Shown: piece after piece, positions 22,419-34,676 of the stretch | Layout of the letters: every line of letters starts with the position of its first letter | How positions within the stretch are numbered: the first letter of the stretch is position 1 | DNA from: Sabellastarte sp. h YS-2021 | Taxonomy: Eukaryota > Annelida > Polychaeta > Sabellida > Sabellidae | Assembly (NCBI GenBank): GCA_964017235.1 | Contig: OZ024935.1 | Location: forward strand, 31,847,596 to 31,911,595 | Length of the DNA: 64,000 bases | Direction of reading: 5' to 3' | The notes under the pieces: generated by a model | What the model saw: only the letters and a program-made list of their open reading frames with translations | Told to the model about the DNA's origin: nothing | The model's database searches: none | Translations under genes and position numbers: made by a program

Positions 22419-22849
22419 TAGTGGAGCGGATAAGTGAATGGGGTGTGCACTTCTGGATAAAAGCATGAAACTTTGCCTGTGGGGGTTTTTGAGTATGCTG
22501 ATTTCAAAAAGTGCAGGAACCATAATGTCATTTCAACGGTTCTCACTGAAAAATGCAAAATTCAAAATGGCCGCCACAACTCCATCACAAAATAGTTTTT
22601 CGCGTATAACTCAGCTCCTTGTAGTCTGATTATCATGATTTTGGTGTCTTTTCAAAAAATCAAAGTGGCCGCCACCAACCCGTCGAAAAATAGAATTTTG
22701 CTTATAACTCAGCTTCTTGTGCTCCGATTACCATGATTTTGATATCTTTCCACATGTTTTTGAGGTCAAGGAATCCAGTGGTATACATAAAAAGTAGATC
22801 AGCAGCCAGCTTTTGGGGGAAAACTCCGAAACAAACATTTAAAGCAGTC
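22419..22849 (+). repeat. Left terminal inverted repeat, with tandem 98-bp unit
   Basis: Matches the reverse complement of 27171-27504. It holds two copies of a 98-base unit (TATAACTC at 22605 and 22703, each near a GGCCGCCAC block), whereas the right arm has one; this explains the 97-base length difference. Confidence 0.85.
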
Positions 22850-23850
22850 AATTTTTCCACAACGGTAAAGATAATGTATAATACTGTATAAATTGTGTAA
22901 ATTTCACATCATGTATCATTGCTGTTGCATATTGTGTATATGATGTATATAAATATATATGGTATGATACAGTGGATTAAAAATGTTAAAGGCGAATATG
23001 ATAGATATGGATCAGACAGCAACTTGGATCAGACATGTGTAGCAATGACAAAATTGTGACTAGTATCATGAAGGATGCATAATAAAATTAATAGTTATTT
23101 ATTCCAGCCTATGCTGAAGTCTATTAAGCCGTTACCAAAGACATATACTGATGTTCCACCAACAATGCATTCTGACTACATAGTGCCATTGACAACTGAT
23201 GACCAGGTAATTTCTCAATCAACATATTTAGATGTAGATGAACTGGAAAAGCGCTGGCTTCAACATGTGGTTGCAGCATGTTGCAGTGAAACCCAGGATG
23301 ATCAGACAAGCGTAAACATATCCTGGTCTGCTTATTTTGCTAGCTTACAAATGTCTGTACCCAAGCCTCTTGCAATTGTTACACTACTCCCCATTCTCCT
23401 GCCATGGTGAGACATGGAATGGACATCATTGCCCGGATCACTGCTCATGTAAATCCTGGGCAGATACCAGTATTCACTGTAGACCAGCCTCTGTATGTTA
23501 TTGCTAAAATATACAGTGGACATATGGATGGACATATGGACAGTATGTTGTTATGATGTGAGGCCTCCATATTAAAATGGCCATGTTATCAATGTTTGGA
23601 GATCAGCTTGATGGAAGTGGATAGATCTATGTAATGGCTTCTGCCAATGTCACCACTGGTGGACAGGCTCTTGGTTTGCAGAAAGGCTCACATACATCAA
23701 GGTCTCAGTGGGCTCATCAAGTTACAGCAGCTGCTCTCAGTATAGGTTTCTTAACAGGTCATATGTGGAATATTGTACCATCACACAAAACAATGAGAAA
23801 CTCAACTGCAAGGAGTGGTGCAAACATATGGCATCAAAACACCATGTTAC

Positions 23851-24066
23851 ACCGTGGTAACACTCTCGCCTCCCACCTCTGCGGCCGGGGTTCGATCCCC
23901 GTCATGGCCGTAAGTGGGAAAGCTGGTAGTTGCTTGCCGTTGGTCGGCAGTTTACAGTACAGAACCCTAGCGAACTATATGTACTGGTTTCCTCTGCCCT
24001 TCCAACTACCCGTCGTGATATGACCTGTACAGTGTTGAAAGCGACGTAAAACCCCAAATAAACAAT
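23851..24066 (+). mobile_element. tRNA-derived SINE (copy B)
   Basis: A box GTGGTAACACTCTCGCC and a well-kept B box GGGTTCGATCCCC, then the same body as the SINE at 2181-2414 and a tail of CCCAAATAAACAA. Inserted in the transposon protein pseudogene, so it is younger than that element. Confidence 0.88.
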
Positions 24067-25458
24067 CATGCAGTTCTTTAGATCACAACATTGGGCAGAA
24101 GTTCATGGAGCTATGTAGAGGTGCTTGGAAAAATAGTTTCATGGATGTTTGAACTCGACCACTACCACTATTCTTGATGGATGACTGTTCATGTCAAAGA
24201 CCTACTACTATAGATAATACCAGTGCTATTACATATTCTGATTTGTCAGTATCAACTTTGTCACCGAGAAGTCCAGGAATAAATTTACTTGCCCATGATC
24301 AAGTGTGTGAATAACTCAACACCATGCTTAAGGGAGATGGCAAAGCTACAGGTATCAGAGAATAAAGTAGCACTGACTCTGTGGTTGGTGGCAGGCCCAG
24401 AAATGGCTAGAAACTGACATGAATACAATGAGAAACATTATGAAGTCAAGGATAACACAGAATGTCACCATAAACAAATACCCAGTGTGCAGAAAGTGTT
24501 TCTAGATCTAGTCAAGGCTGTCACTGATGTGACAGAAGAAATTGGCAACCCCTTTTCCGAATTGAGCACAGACCTGTACACACTTGATAATAAGGTCATA
24601 ATGCCTGAGAGTGTGGTGCATACTGTAAAAACTGCAGAAAACCTTGCCAAAGCACAGTATGAGAAATTTGTTCAGGAGTGACAAAATACAAAAAAAACAG
24701 TATGCCTCTGTTCAATTCCAATTTTGGAAAAGCCCCTATAAAGTCCACAACCAGGTTTGCAAATCTACAGAATGATGTTTGTTCTCAAGGATGTACATAT
24801 GTCAATCTAGAAAAAGTGATATGAATGCCTTCTTCAGTCATGAAAATCATGCATGGTCTCCATCTTTGGCTTCAAACAACACCATGCAACCAAACTACTA
24901 AATCAGTCCTAATGGGATGCCTGGAGGCCTTGGTACCTCAACCAGATGTTATTCCCAGTGTTAATGTCAAAATTGTCGATGGAGCTTTTCTGGTGCATAA
25001 ATTTTACCTGAGGAAGGCATCAATACATACTAAGACATTTCGGGATTATGCACAGTGGTCTTTCTGCCTTATACTGAACACATCCTGCAAGATGTAGCCC
25101 GAGTAGACATTGTCTGGGATGTCTACCGTGAAGACGATCTAAAGGCACAAACCCAACAGAACCACGGTGCTGGAAGTGAAATCTGTGTAGCCAACAACAC
25201 ATCTGTTCCAGCAAACTGGAACACTAACCTTCACATTGATACAAACATGGATGGTCTGTTAAAACTACTAGCCAATGCTGCACAAGAGTTTGTGTCACCA
25301 CGAGAAAAGCAAATAATCTCAACCCATGGCCAGAATGCTATATCAGCTCCCATGTCCAACCTGTCTAACTTGTGGTGTATGCATGAAGAAGCGGACACAC
25401 AATTCAAGGTCCATGCTTCACAAGCAAATTGTCATGGGTTTTCTAAGGTGATGATTTT

Positions 25459-26065
25459 ATTCTTATCACTTACTGATTTTGAGTTAAGAAGATTGCAGTT
25501 AATCCAAAACAAAACTCACTCTGCAGGGTTGTCACCCATTCCTCCAAATACCCTCACATTACCCCTCAACTGAAAAAACTCCACTGGCTCCCTGTCAAAT
25601 ATAGAATACAGTTCAAAATAGGCCTCATTACATACAAAATTCTCAACCAGGGTCAACCAGTTTACCTAAGATAATTAATTCATCCCTACACTTCTTCCAG
25701 GAATACAAGGTGAAGCACCCCCAAACTCAAGTTCCTTCAAACCCCCACTTTCGCCCGTTTCGAAGGTTCATAAATCAATCAAACACTTTCCAATTCTTTC
25801 AGTCACTACGCCCCAGTTCTTTGGAACTCTTTCCCCTTCCAAATAAGAAATAGCCCCTCTGTCACATTTTTCAGGAAACACGTCAAAACCCACCTCTTTA
25901 ATTCCAGTTTTCCAACTTAGTTTCCTTCCCTCGTGGTCACACCCACAACTCCGGATTACTGACCTTGAACACCCTCGACTCTCCACATGATAATGATTTT
26001 TGTTAAGTTAGCACACTGAGTTCCAATATGTGGGGAAGATATTGCCCCTGCAAAGCAGTAGAGTA
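25459..26065 (+). mobile_element. Non-LTR retrotransposon 3' fragment inserted in the transposon protein
   Basis: Begins after the codons for FSKVMI and carries LINE RT C-terminal traces (LQLIQNKTHSAG; LHWLPVKYRIQFK is readable across shifts), then the 3' UTR shared with 4897-5212. It ends GCAAAGCAGTAGAGTAG. The host protein text resumes at about 26066 with VLGIAVS, so a few host codons around the expected acidic TD-x-D motif were lost at the insertion. Confidence 0.75.
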
Positions 26066-27170
26066 GTTCTGGGGATTGCTGTCTCAGGAAAGCTGGCAAA
26101 CGGTGAACTGTGGATCGCATTTGGTCATGGTTCTAAACTACGAAACATCCCGTCATATCATTGCTGCTGAAATAAGAAGCAGCGCATCATGGGATCTCCT
26201 GTTCATGCACCCAATATCGGGATGTGATGTCTTTCTTTGGAATTGGCAACAAAACAGCCTGGTCTGTTTGGCATAGTATGCCCAACCTTGCAGAGATCTT
26301 TGCTTGTCTGCCTCATGCTCCAAGCTAAGTATCCAGCAGCAAAATGGCAGCTATCGGGCAACATTGTCCTCCTGCATCAGTGAACGTCAACGCTGAGCCA
26401 TGTAAATGATGCCAGAAAACAGCTGTTTACCTTTGGGAACCAAAAAAATAGAGAATGTTCCTCCAACATTACATGGACTGGAATAGCATGTGAAAAGGGT
26501 TGTTTATCAAGCAGGGTAAATCTGGGGACAATACTTCATAGGAAAACCAAAGGTCCCATCACCTGATCTGTGAAACTGGCAGGAAATTGGTGACAGTCCA
26601 TGGACTTCACATTGGACCACACTGTCTGAAGTTGCCACAGGGTGTCATGAACTGTTAAAGTGCAGTTGTAAAAAGTCCTATACTGCCAGATGCAAATGTT
26701 TCAACTCTGGTCTTAAATACACACAGTTGTGCTTCTTCTCCGGCCAGTGTAATAGAGAATAATAATAAACATCAGAAAATATGTGCTTTTGCAGACAGTA
26801 TTGTACTTTACAATACCACAGTATTGCATTGGGAAGGATGTAGACTGTTTTTATGCATAAATATTTGAGTTACATATGAAACAGACATGTAAGCATTGTG
26901 TTACAATTTCAGATTTGTTCAGCATTAAAACTGTCAATATTATTTGTGTCAATTAATATCTCTAGTGTACTCCACGCGGTTTTCAAATAGTAAACTTATT
27001 TCTGTGATGTTGAATGGAACTTTGCATTTCATGCTTGTATATTTAGAAAGTATTCAACATTGATGCCAATACAAAAACAAATTTCAATTCATATCGATCA
27101 TACTACTTATAATGATTCCCTGGCTGCCGTTGTAAGCATATGTAATCATTTTCTGCTGAAATTTAAGTCT

Positions 27171-27504
27171 TTAAATGTTTGTTTCGGATTTTCCCCCATA
27201 AGCTGGCTGCTGATCTATTTTTATGTATCCAATTGGATTCCTTGACCTCCAAAACATATTAAAAGACACCAAAATCATGATAGTCAGACTACAAGGAGCT
27301 GAGTTATAAGCGAAAAACTATTTTGCGATGGACCTGTGGCGGCCATTTTGAATTTTGCATTTTTCAGTCAGAACTGTTGAAATTACATTGTGGTTCCCGC
27401 ACTTTTTGAAATCAGCGTACTCAAAAACCCTCATAGACAAAGTTTCGTGCTTTTATCCGGAAGTGCACAACTCAAGGAAAAAATGTCTCATATCCGCTCC
27501 ACTA
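27171..27504 (-). repeat. Right terminal inverted repeat of the long-TIR transposon
   Basis: Reverse complement of 22419-22849 lacking one 98-base unit. Outer end TATCCGCTCCACTA is followed by TTA. Confidence 0.85.
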
Positions 27505-28199
27505 TTAAATTATTCCTATAATATAGTTTCTGAATGCAAAGATCTTATTTTTTGAATAAATATTCACGTTATTCAGTGTTTTATAAAATAAATCTGTAAC
27601 ATATGACTTTGGTGTGTATATATATAATCATGTTAATTGAATTTTTTTCCTTTTCTGCGTTAATTTTAAGATATTAAAAATAAGTACTTATGAAGGCATT
27701 CTACTTTCTAACACTAGAGTAAGCTATTCTCCAATATGGTGAATTAATTTCAGTTGAAATTCTATGCTTAAAAGCCAGGCCAAAACTAGTTAATCACCTT
27801 GTTATACTTTGATCCTATTTCACTTTGAAAAGACCTGATTAAACTGAATAGGTTTTACAATGACTTGTGGTACACACTAAGATGACTTTTAAGTAGAGCG
27901 ATTAAATCACCTGAAGCTATAATCACAATTGAATGTTCTTTTCTCATGCTTGCACCTTTTAAATATATTTTTGCAAGCCTTTGAAAATATATTCCAATTT
28001 TATATGTATTTTTAGAGATTGAATATGTTAGTTAATGAACCTGTTTAAAATCTATATAAACTTCCTTGTTTTCCTTATAGCCCTATATCCCATAAATTCT
28101 TTCTCAAAAAGAATTTGTCCATGTAAATGTGGAATAATGTTCAATAAGCGTCCCTTGTGGGATGCTTGTTTCTATATGGGAGGAAATCAGGCTCTGCCG
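27505..28199. other. Unassigned A/T-rich DNA
   Basis: No exon or repeat recognised between the transposon and the next satellite array. Confidence 0.4.
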
Positions 28200-29235
28200 G
28201 CTCCGTGTTTCATGTGTCCCTTTAACTCTTTGACTGTTGGGCGGATTCTTTTCAAATTTGGCAGGTGTATGCAGTAGCCCTGGGGAATTTTTTAATATGC
28301 TGCAGTGACATTTCACATGACCAAAAATGTCTTTTTTCGATGGATAAGCTTGTCTGGATGATAACTTGAAAGGGATTTTATCTATTCACCTGAAACTTGG
28401 CAAATACATTCATTCTATTAAAATCTGGAAATCATTATATTTTGACATTGATTGGTTAAGAAATGGTCGAGTAAATAAGGATTAATTAATCATTACAAAT
28501 TTTCTAAATAAGGAAAACACAAAAATGCCTGTATCTCGAAAACCGTGTGCGATAGAGCAATTTTGACAAAATTTTTGACCTAAAAGGTATCTCTGCAGAT
28601 TAACTAACAAATTTTTCCCAAAAAATTTTGTTTGGCCAAAACTGGCAGCCATTTTGAATTTTCAAATTTTTCGCAAAAATTTCCAAAAACACAAAAATAC
28701 TTATTTCTTAAAAACCGTGTTAGATAGAGCAATTTCGACAAATTTTTGTTAACCCAGAGGGTATCTCTGCAGAAACATGGCAGCCATTTTGAAGTTTCAA
28801 ATTTTTTGCAAAAATTGCAAAACACACACAAAAAAATGCTTATATCTCGAAAACCGTGCAAGATTTTCTGAATTTTTCAAAAATTGTTGTTTTGCCAAAA
28901 ATGACGGGCATTTTGAATTTTTCGCAAAAAGTGCAAAACACAAAAATCCTTATATCTCGAAAACCGTACTAGATAGAATGATTTCAACGAAATTTTTGAC
29001 CCACAGGCTATCTCTGCAGAGTAGTCATCTGGACTTTTTTCAACAAATTTTGTCTCACCAAAAATGGCGGCCATTTTTTTTAATTTTTTGCAAAAATTAC
29101 AAACATAAAAATGCTTATAACTCGAAAACCGTGCAAGGTAGAGCAATTTCAACAAAATTTTTGATCCGCGGGGTATCTCTGCAGAGTAGCCATCCTGATT
29201 TCCAAAAAAATTTTGTCTCGCAAAATATGCCATTT
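28200..29235 (+). repeat. Irregular satellite array with AACTCGAAAACCGT-type core
   Basis: Units share (T)TATATCTCGAAAACCGT or TTATAACTCGAAAACCGT, then an A/T-rich stretch, GGTATCTCTGCAG and GGCGGCCATTTT. The block AACCGT falls at 28541, 28713, 28852, 28962 and 29127, with spacings of 172, 139, 110 and 165 bases. More diverged units precede it from about 28200. No coding function: the open frames are by-products of A/T-rich repeats. Confidence 0.85.
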
Positions 29236-29334
29236 TGTGATTGCTCAGCACCTAATTAACTATGCAGACTTGTTGCCACAACAGTATATTATATTTATTT
29301 ATTGCTCGTATATATTGATATACACAGTTTACAA

Positions 29335-31110
29335 ACATACAAACAAACAAACAAACAAACAAACAAGGAACTATTTAGATAATTATATACATTTCAACAC
29401 AGCAAATAAGCAGACAACTGCTACGTGATACAGAAGTATTCTAACATAATATCGATATCTTGTTTTGTGAACATGGTTGTTTTTTCTAAATTTTCTATGT
29501 CATCCCTCAAAGCTAATAGTGACCTTATATTTTCTATGTTTATGATGTCATTATCGCATAATTCAGGAAGATTGGTTAATCTCTTATAAATAAAGTCTTC
29601 GCCACATATTTCATTCTCAGAAATACCATATTTTGACATGAGGAAAATTATACTTTTAGATACTGCAGACTGACTTCCTTTCATACTTAATTTACCACAA
29701 AGGCTGACTACTTCATTCTCACTTCTGACTATTCCCCTAACAAATTTTATGTACCGTTTATGAATCTGATTCTCAATAGGTATATCGTTACATATTACTG
29801 GTAGGTACTGTGAATGAGTTCTATAGTGGATCCCAATCAGTTTACGTATACATTTTCTCCAAGTAACATAGAGTCTATCAATGTCTTTATTTGTTAAATC
29901 TAATAACATTCCACCATACAATGCCATACAGTAAAGCTTCACCAACTTATATTTCACAAGATAATTACAACTGGAGAAATTACTCAAAAGAAAGTTAATT
30001 CTCAAAACAATGTCACTGCAAATTTTGTCAAGGCTTTTTGTTCTAGAGTTGGCGCCAATTATATGGCCAAGATGATCTGCAAAATCTGTTTGAGATATTG
30101 AGTACCCATCGAAATTTATGTTAATACGGCAGTTACAAACTTTACCAAACACAAGGAGTTTGCTTTTATCCGGGTTTACCTTGACACAATATTCTTGTCC
30201 AAAGTCTTTAATGATATTTAACATGCATTTTAAGCTGGAGACAGTGGGGGCCATTAAGGAAATATCATCAGCATAACTGACTGCAGGAACAGAAACATTT
30301 CCAATATGACAACCTAGTCCAGAACACTTCAACCTCAGTAATAATTCATCAAGGTAAACACAAAACAATATAGGTGATAAAACACCCCCTTGTTTTACAC
30401 CATTGCTAACATGAAAATTGAAGGAGTCACAATTGCCCCATCTGACATTCAGTTTTTGAGACGTGTATAAGTTGATTAAAAATCTAGCTGTTAATGGGCA
30501 CAAACCCTTCTTTATAAGTAATTGAAACAGTTTTACATAATGGACATTGTCAAATGCTTTTGACGCATCAAGTAATAAGCAATAGACATTACCACCTTGG
30601 TTCATATAATACTGTACCACTTCTTTCAGTACAAAAGTACATTGAGTTGTTGAGTGGTTAGGTTTAAATCCAAATTGGAGGTCACAAGATCTTAAAATTT
30701 GTGCATTAACCATAAGTATAATATTGTCAATAAGTTTTCCAAAGATGCTGCTTAAAGCAATGCCTCTATAATTGCTTGAAACATTTACAGATTTACGTTT
30801 GTTTTTGGGGATAGGAATAATGGTTCCCTTAAGCATTTCATCAGGGGGGAATCCATGAATCATAAAACTATTGAATAATAATGCTAGATGGACACTCAGC
30901 AATGGAGGAGAGTGTATAATATAGTTTGACATCTTTGTAACATTGCCATCACTTTTGTCTGTTTTCAAAGATTTTATAGCTGACATAACCATAGACATAT
31001 TTATAACATGTGTATTGTAACAGTTACCTTTAATACACTTTTGAGTTACCAAATCACCAATCTCATCTTTTAGAGTTTTCATAGTTAATGAAAAAGGGTA
31101 TAAGGCTATA
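29335..31110 (-). mobile_element. Non-LTR retrotransposon with intact RT core, 5'-truncated
   Basis: Minus-strand LINE ending in a TTTG-type tail, seen on the plus strand as CAAA repeats at 29338-29366. A 553-residue ORF (29421-31082) contains the RT domain: NYRGIALSSIFGKLIDNII, FGFKPNHSTTQCTFVL, LLLDASKAFDNVHY (first Asp), GVKQGGVLSPILFCVYLDELL and SYADDISLMAP (YADD). There is no endonuclease domain in the window; the element starts abruptly near 31110, so it is truncated at the 5' end as usual for target-primed reverse transcription. The RT frame has no internal stop, so this is a recent insertion. Clade (Jockey/CR1/I-like) is not resolved. Confidence 0.88.
29421..31082 (-). CDS. LINE reverse transcriptase, N-terminally truncated ORF2
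   Basis: Open frame of 553 codons. RT motifs lie in the order expected for non-LTR elements: NYRGI at about residue 105, DASKAFD at about 175, GVKQGG at about 235 and YADD at about 275. The C-terminal 200 residues have no recognised zinc knuckle. The first Met is probably internal to a longer original ORF because upstream sequence is missing. Expression is not indicated by any visible promoter. Confidence 0.82.
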   Translation of the reverse strand: MKTLKDEIGDLVTQKCIKGNCYNTHVINMSMVMSAIKSLKTDKSDGNVTKMSNYIIHSPPLLSVHLALLFNSFMIHGFPPDEMLKGTIIPIPKNKRKSVNVSSNYRGIALSSIFGKLIDNIILMVNAQILRSCDLQFGFKPNHSTTQCTFVLKEVVQYYMNQGGNVYCLLLDASKAFDNVHYVKLFQLLIKKGLCPLTARFLINLYTSQKLNVRWGNCDSFNFHVSNGVKQGGVLSPILFCVYLDELLLRLKCSGLGCHIGNVSVPAVSYADDISLMAPTVSSLKCMLNIIKDFGQEYCVKVNPDKSKLLVFGKVCNCRININFDGYSISQTDFADHLGHIIGANSRTKSLDKICSDIVLRINFLLSNFSSCNYLVKYKLVKLYCMALYGGMLLDLTNKDIDRLYVTWRKCIRKLIGIHYRTHSQYLPVICNDIPIENQIHKRYIKFVRGIVRSENEVVSLCGKLSMKGSQSAVSKSIIFLMSKYGISENEICGEDFIYKRLTNLPELCDNDIINIENIRSLLALRDDIENLEKTTMFTKQDIDIMLEYFCIT

Positions 31111-33254
31111 AGCAGAGCATTTTCTTAATACTTTAGCACTCACCTTTATATCCTTTTGGGACACTTTGTTTATGCTGTGCAAAAACATTATCTTTTTTTG
31201 CAAGCAGTCCTCTAGTTTCAGTTCACTTTATGCCACAGTTATTCTTTATGCCTAGGTTACACCTCTTTGTTTCACCAGTACAATTCTCCCATGACTGTAA
31301 AAATGGCCCAAAATAGCTGTATGTGGAGAAATTTAATGTAACTGTCTAAAAGTGTAACTTACAGGGAAAGTTTTTCCCATCCTCCAGGACAGTCTTGAAA
31401 TATTTAAATATTTGTGGTGGAGACATCCATTTTCTCTCAAATGCCTACAGATGGCTGCAAATGTACTTGTGTTCTACATTATAAAAAGGCATTTCTGTGT
31501 AGCAGTTTGTAGGCGTTTCCAGTTGAACTTAGCAATAAGTTGCAGAATGTGGTTATTGTGCATGTTAAAACTGCTTTCCTGTAATTTCATCCAATTTTTG
31601 TCACTTGAAATCAAGTGTGTGAAAGTTTAGCTTCCACATCAGTCGGTTAATGTTCCATTTGAAGTACATGATGGCTACACAAATGAAATGATGAAAGGCG
31701 TAGATCAAAGGGCTTCGTACGTTCTCATAATGTGTAAAGTACCAGCTTGACATTGTATAAATTTCTGCCAATTAGCATAATGTTTGAACTGAAAGGTTAG
31801 ATTGTATTATAGCAGTGTCACATTGATTTATGTTGAAGTATAAAACAGGGCGTGGAAACCAATGATAGAGTGTTAGAACTATTATGTTGGTATGTATAAT
31901 TTACTGTGTTGTTATGGTCCTGACTTTTGGCTCTGATGAAAATTGAAGGTGTGTTAGGATGCCTTTCATTTTCTATCAGGATTTCAAGAAATTTAAATGG
32001 CACTAAATCGCACTGAATAACAGAAAGAAGCGACAGGACAGTTCTATCACAGTAGAGACACTGGAAACTGTCAACCCCCAACAGAACCTGTTGTGGATGA
32101 AGTTGAGGAATAATCAATATTCAGTGGCGATGATAAAACTTTTGTACAATAGGGCTACTCAGACTACAGTGGTGCAAAGAAAAAGGAGAGGATATGACAG
32201 GATGTTCTATATCTCATGATGTCCAATGCTATTTCCCCGGGTTGTGGGGTGTAGGCATCTCTGGTGCAATTTCATATGTTGCACCTGGAGTGCGCAGTGA
32301 AGGTGCCAGTCTGAGAATGTAGTTCCAGGAAATATGGGACATGTGTGTGAAGCTTGCCAACCTTGCATGGTCTCTATCTATGGCAGATGAGCTGACTAAC
32401 CAGTGTTAGTGGATTGTCGGCAGGCTGGCATTCTTGACCAAGCACGTGTACAACATGGAGGGCTGCACAGTTGGAAACAAATGACTGGTTGTTTAAGGAT
32501 TTCCAGTTTGAGTCACTGCAGTTATTTTGCAATTATAATCACCAGAGCAGAGACCGTCATGAGAAAGATGTGGCCAAGGCAGTCACATTATCTTCATACC
32601 TCATTTGTTCACAGTGCCTGAATCACTGAGACCTCAGGTAACAGTTTCTGCCCCAGCACCCACAACAGTCCCATCAACAGTGTCTGCCACTTTAACAGAC
32701 ACCCCGTCCACCCCAAACCCCAAATGTGTCCCATCGCCTAAGTATTAACCCATTCTTCACCCATTGCTACCTCAACTGATATCTATTGGACTGTGCCAGG
32801 ACCTGGCAGGATCTTGGAAACATTTCTGGTTTGCCGTTCCCATCTCCTGTAGCTGTTAGGGCATCTTTACCCAAAATAGTGTTACATATAAAGAGGCACA
32901 GACACGGGAGATTTAGGTGACCAGTGCAATACATCTTCTGTCTCCATCAGAATTTTTTACCATTTTCCATCATAAGTACTGTTTTCAAGTGTCCCATGAA
33001 AAGGGCACTTATTTGTTTTCATGTTGAGTTTCCCTACTGCTGCCGCCACAATATTGTCTCCTTTGAATATCTACCTTGTTAGTGGGCAGATTCTAACCAT
33101 TTTTGGTACTTCTATACCTTAGACATGCATAATTTCTCCAAAGGCTTACTTTGTGCACCTGCTCATCATCACCCTCAGCCAAAACTATTTACTGTAGGAG
33201 GGTGGATCTCGAGCTGATTAGATTTTGGGAGTGATTGGACCATAATTGAGCAAT
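31111..33254. other. Unassigned DNA
   Basis: About 2.1 kb without a supported exon. Short frames around 32300-32720 look weakly protein-like (Pro/Thr/Ser-rich end) but carry stops and resemble no family I know. Confidence 0.4.
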
Positions 33255-34010
33255 TTATGAGCGTTTCATACGAGATAGTAATCAGAAAGCTGAAATTTGT
33301 CGGAACCCCCTATTATCTGCTTATCTTTTGCATTTGGAACCATAAAATTTGTTGGGATGTTATAGGAAACCATATGCAGAGAGCCTTAAAAAACGCTCAG
33401 ATTTACCCCCAGCCCCCCTTATGTGTCAAACCGGGGTCATCACAAATTTTCATTTTTGGCTTATATATCTTTTTTTTATTATTGCTTGTAGAGGTTTTAA
33501 ATGTATTGGAAGATAATAGAAAACCATATACATGGAGTCTAAAAAACTGGTCATATTTAAGCCCTCCCCCCCCCAGGGTCAAGTTGGGGTTATAAAATTA
33601 CAGATTTTGTGTTTCTGGCTTTGTCACCTTTATTATTGCTTTTATGGGTTTTGAATGTATTGGTAGGCAATAAGAAACCATGTCATTCTAGAAATTCTAG
33701 AAAGCATGTCGTATTTACCCCTGGCGCTCCCGTATGGGTCAAACTGAGGTCATAAAATGAAAGTTTTTTGGTGATATCTCATTTATTACTGCTTTTAGAG
33801 CTGTGAGATGTCTTACGAGATAAAAGAAAACCATATACAGGGTGTTTAAAAAACTAGTCCGATTTACCCCTTGCCCCAGCACCGCTCCATAGGTAAAACT
33901 AAATTCATTAAATCATAGATATGTGTTTCTGCCTTATATCTCTCGTTTTAGTCTTTTAGAGCTGTCATATGTATTGTCTCTTTAATTGTTGCTTTTACAG
34001 CTTTAGAAAT
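33255..34010 (+). repeat. 154-bp satellite array
   Basis: ACCAT in GAAAACCATATACA-type blocks falls at 33369, 33523, 33677 and 33830 (steps 154, 154 and 153). Units also share TTTTAGAG(G/C)T and an A/T-rich TTATTATTGCTT block; the first and last units are more diverged. Confidence 0.9.
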
Positions 34011-34488
34011 CTGAATATATTTTTCCACTGGCCTTGCTATAGCCTCAAATTTTACCACCTCTTTTACAAAGATGTACACATGTATCTTCCATTCATAGTG
34101 CATGTTAGGAAATAGCTGATGTAAAATCCAGTATGTGTATATGTAATTGTAGATAATGCCAAGTTAAAACTTTTATGTATATTTTCCCTTATTTACAAAG
34201 GATCCTGGCCCTTCAGAGAGGGTGTTATTCTCTCTCATGATAAATATCTTTGGGGGGGGGGGGGGGGGGAAATTACATTACATCAGAAACACATCGTTTT
34301 ACAAAATCTGTTCCTCACTTTTTAACAATAACTTTACCAATGTGCTTTTGTGATAATTATTTCTGTATCACAAAATTTTCAACATACTATTTCCTTTTTC
34401 CCTTCCTTTAAACTTTAACACTTTTGATTTTTTAAAGTTATTGGGACACTGATTTTTTGGAGGTGAAGGTTATATTTATGACATGTTA
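34011..34488. other. Spacer with a long G homopolymer
   Basis: No gene. A run of about 18 G lies at 34252-34269, next to the left end of the following DIRS element. Confidence 0.6.
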
Positions 34489-34676
34489 TTTTTTAATGTG
34501 TTAATATATCTTACCTAACAGATTAATGCTATATGCCTGGCACGAGCTGGTCTGCCAAATATCAGAAAAAAACATCACGTGTCTCATCCAACTGGGAATG
34601 CCCTCTCCACTCACTAGAGGGCTAATGCTTCCTGCTCACCAGGTGGCCATGACGTCACTTCCTCTTTTTTGTTTGG
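34489..34676 (+). repeat. Left ITR of DIRS copy 5
   Basis: Reverse-complementary to 40466-40690, including CACCAGGTGGCCATGACGTC against its counterpart near 40492-40510. Confidence 0.82.

Larger units (their letters stand above)
23085..26757 (+). pseudogene. Decayed transposon protein, possible XPG/PIN-like nuclease with Cys-rich tail
   Basis: Fragments in order, all plus strand: LKSIKPLPKTYTDVPPT (23110), VNPGQIPVFTVDQPLY (about 23450), MASANVTTGGQALGLQKG (23634), NPFSELSTDLYTLDNKVIMP (24550), RVDIVWDVYREDDLKAQ (about 25100), HEEADTQFKVHASQA (25385), then after a LINE insertion LWIAFGHGSKLRNIP (26110) and HPISGCDV (26207). The end (26658-26757) has a C-x-C-x-x-x-(Y)-x-x-x-C-x-C array (KCSCKKSYTARCKCFNSGL). 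I recall similar proteins, with HEEAD, an acidic TD-x-D stretch and a GCD motif, as a repeat-associated family in many invertebrates. The acidic motifs suggest an XPG/PIN-type nuclease. Stops and shifts are throughout, so this copy is dead. Confidence 0.6.
22419..27504 (+). mobile_element. 5.1-kb long-TIR DNA transposon, Academ-like candidate
   Basis: Bounded by TAGTGGAGCGGATA at 22419 and its reverse complement ending at 27504. The inverted arms run 22419-22849 and 27171-27504. The three bases TTA directly flank both ends (22416-22418 and 27505-27507), as expected of a 3-bp target duplication. Inside lies a decayed plus-strand protein of about 1,000 residues plus a later SINE and a LINE fragment. 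A nuclease-like protein, 3-bp duplication and size fit Academ-type transposons, which encode an XPG-like nuclease, but the assignment is an inference. Confidence 0.75.

Noticed and set aside
23860-23910. A tRNA gene
   Set aside because: Same SINE family as at 2181; no acceptor stem pairing.
28777-29259. 160-residue frame with repeated Lys/Asn/Phe-rich blocks
   Set aside because: Translation of an A/T-rich satellite array; both strands are open for the same reason.
33257-33595. 112-residue frame
   Set aside because: Lies wholly in the 154-bp satellite array.
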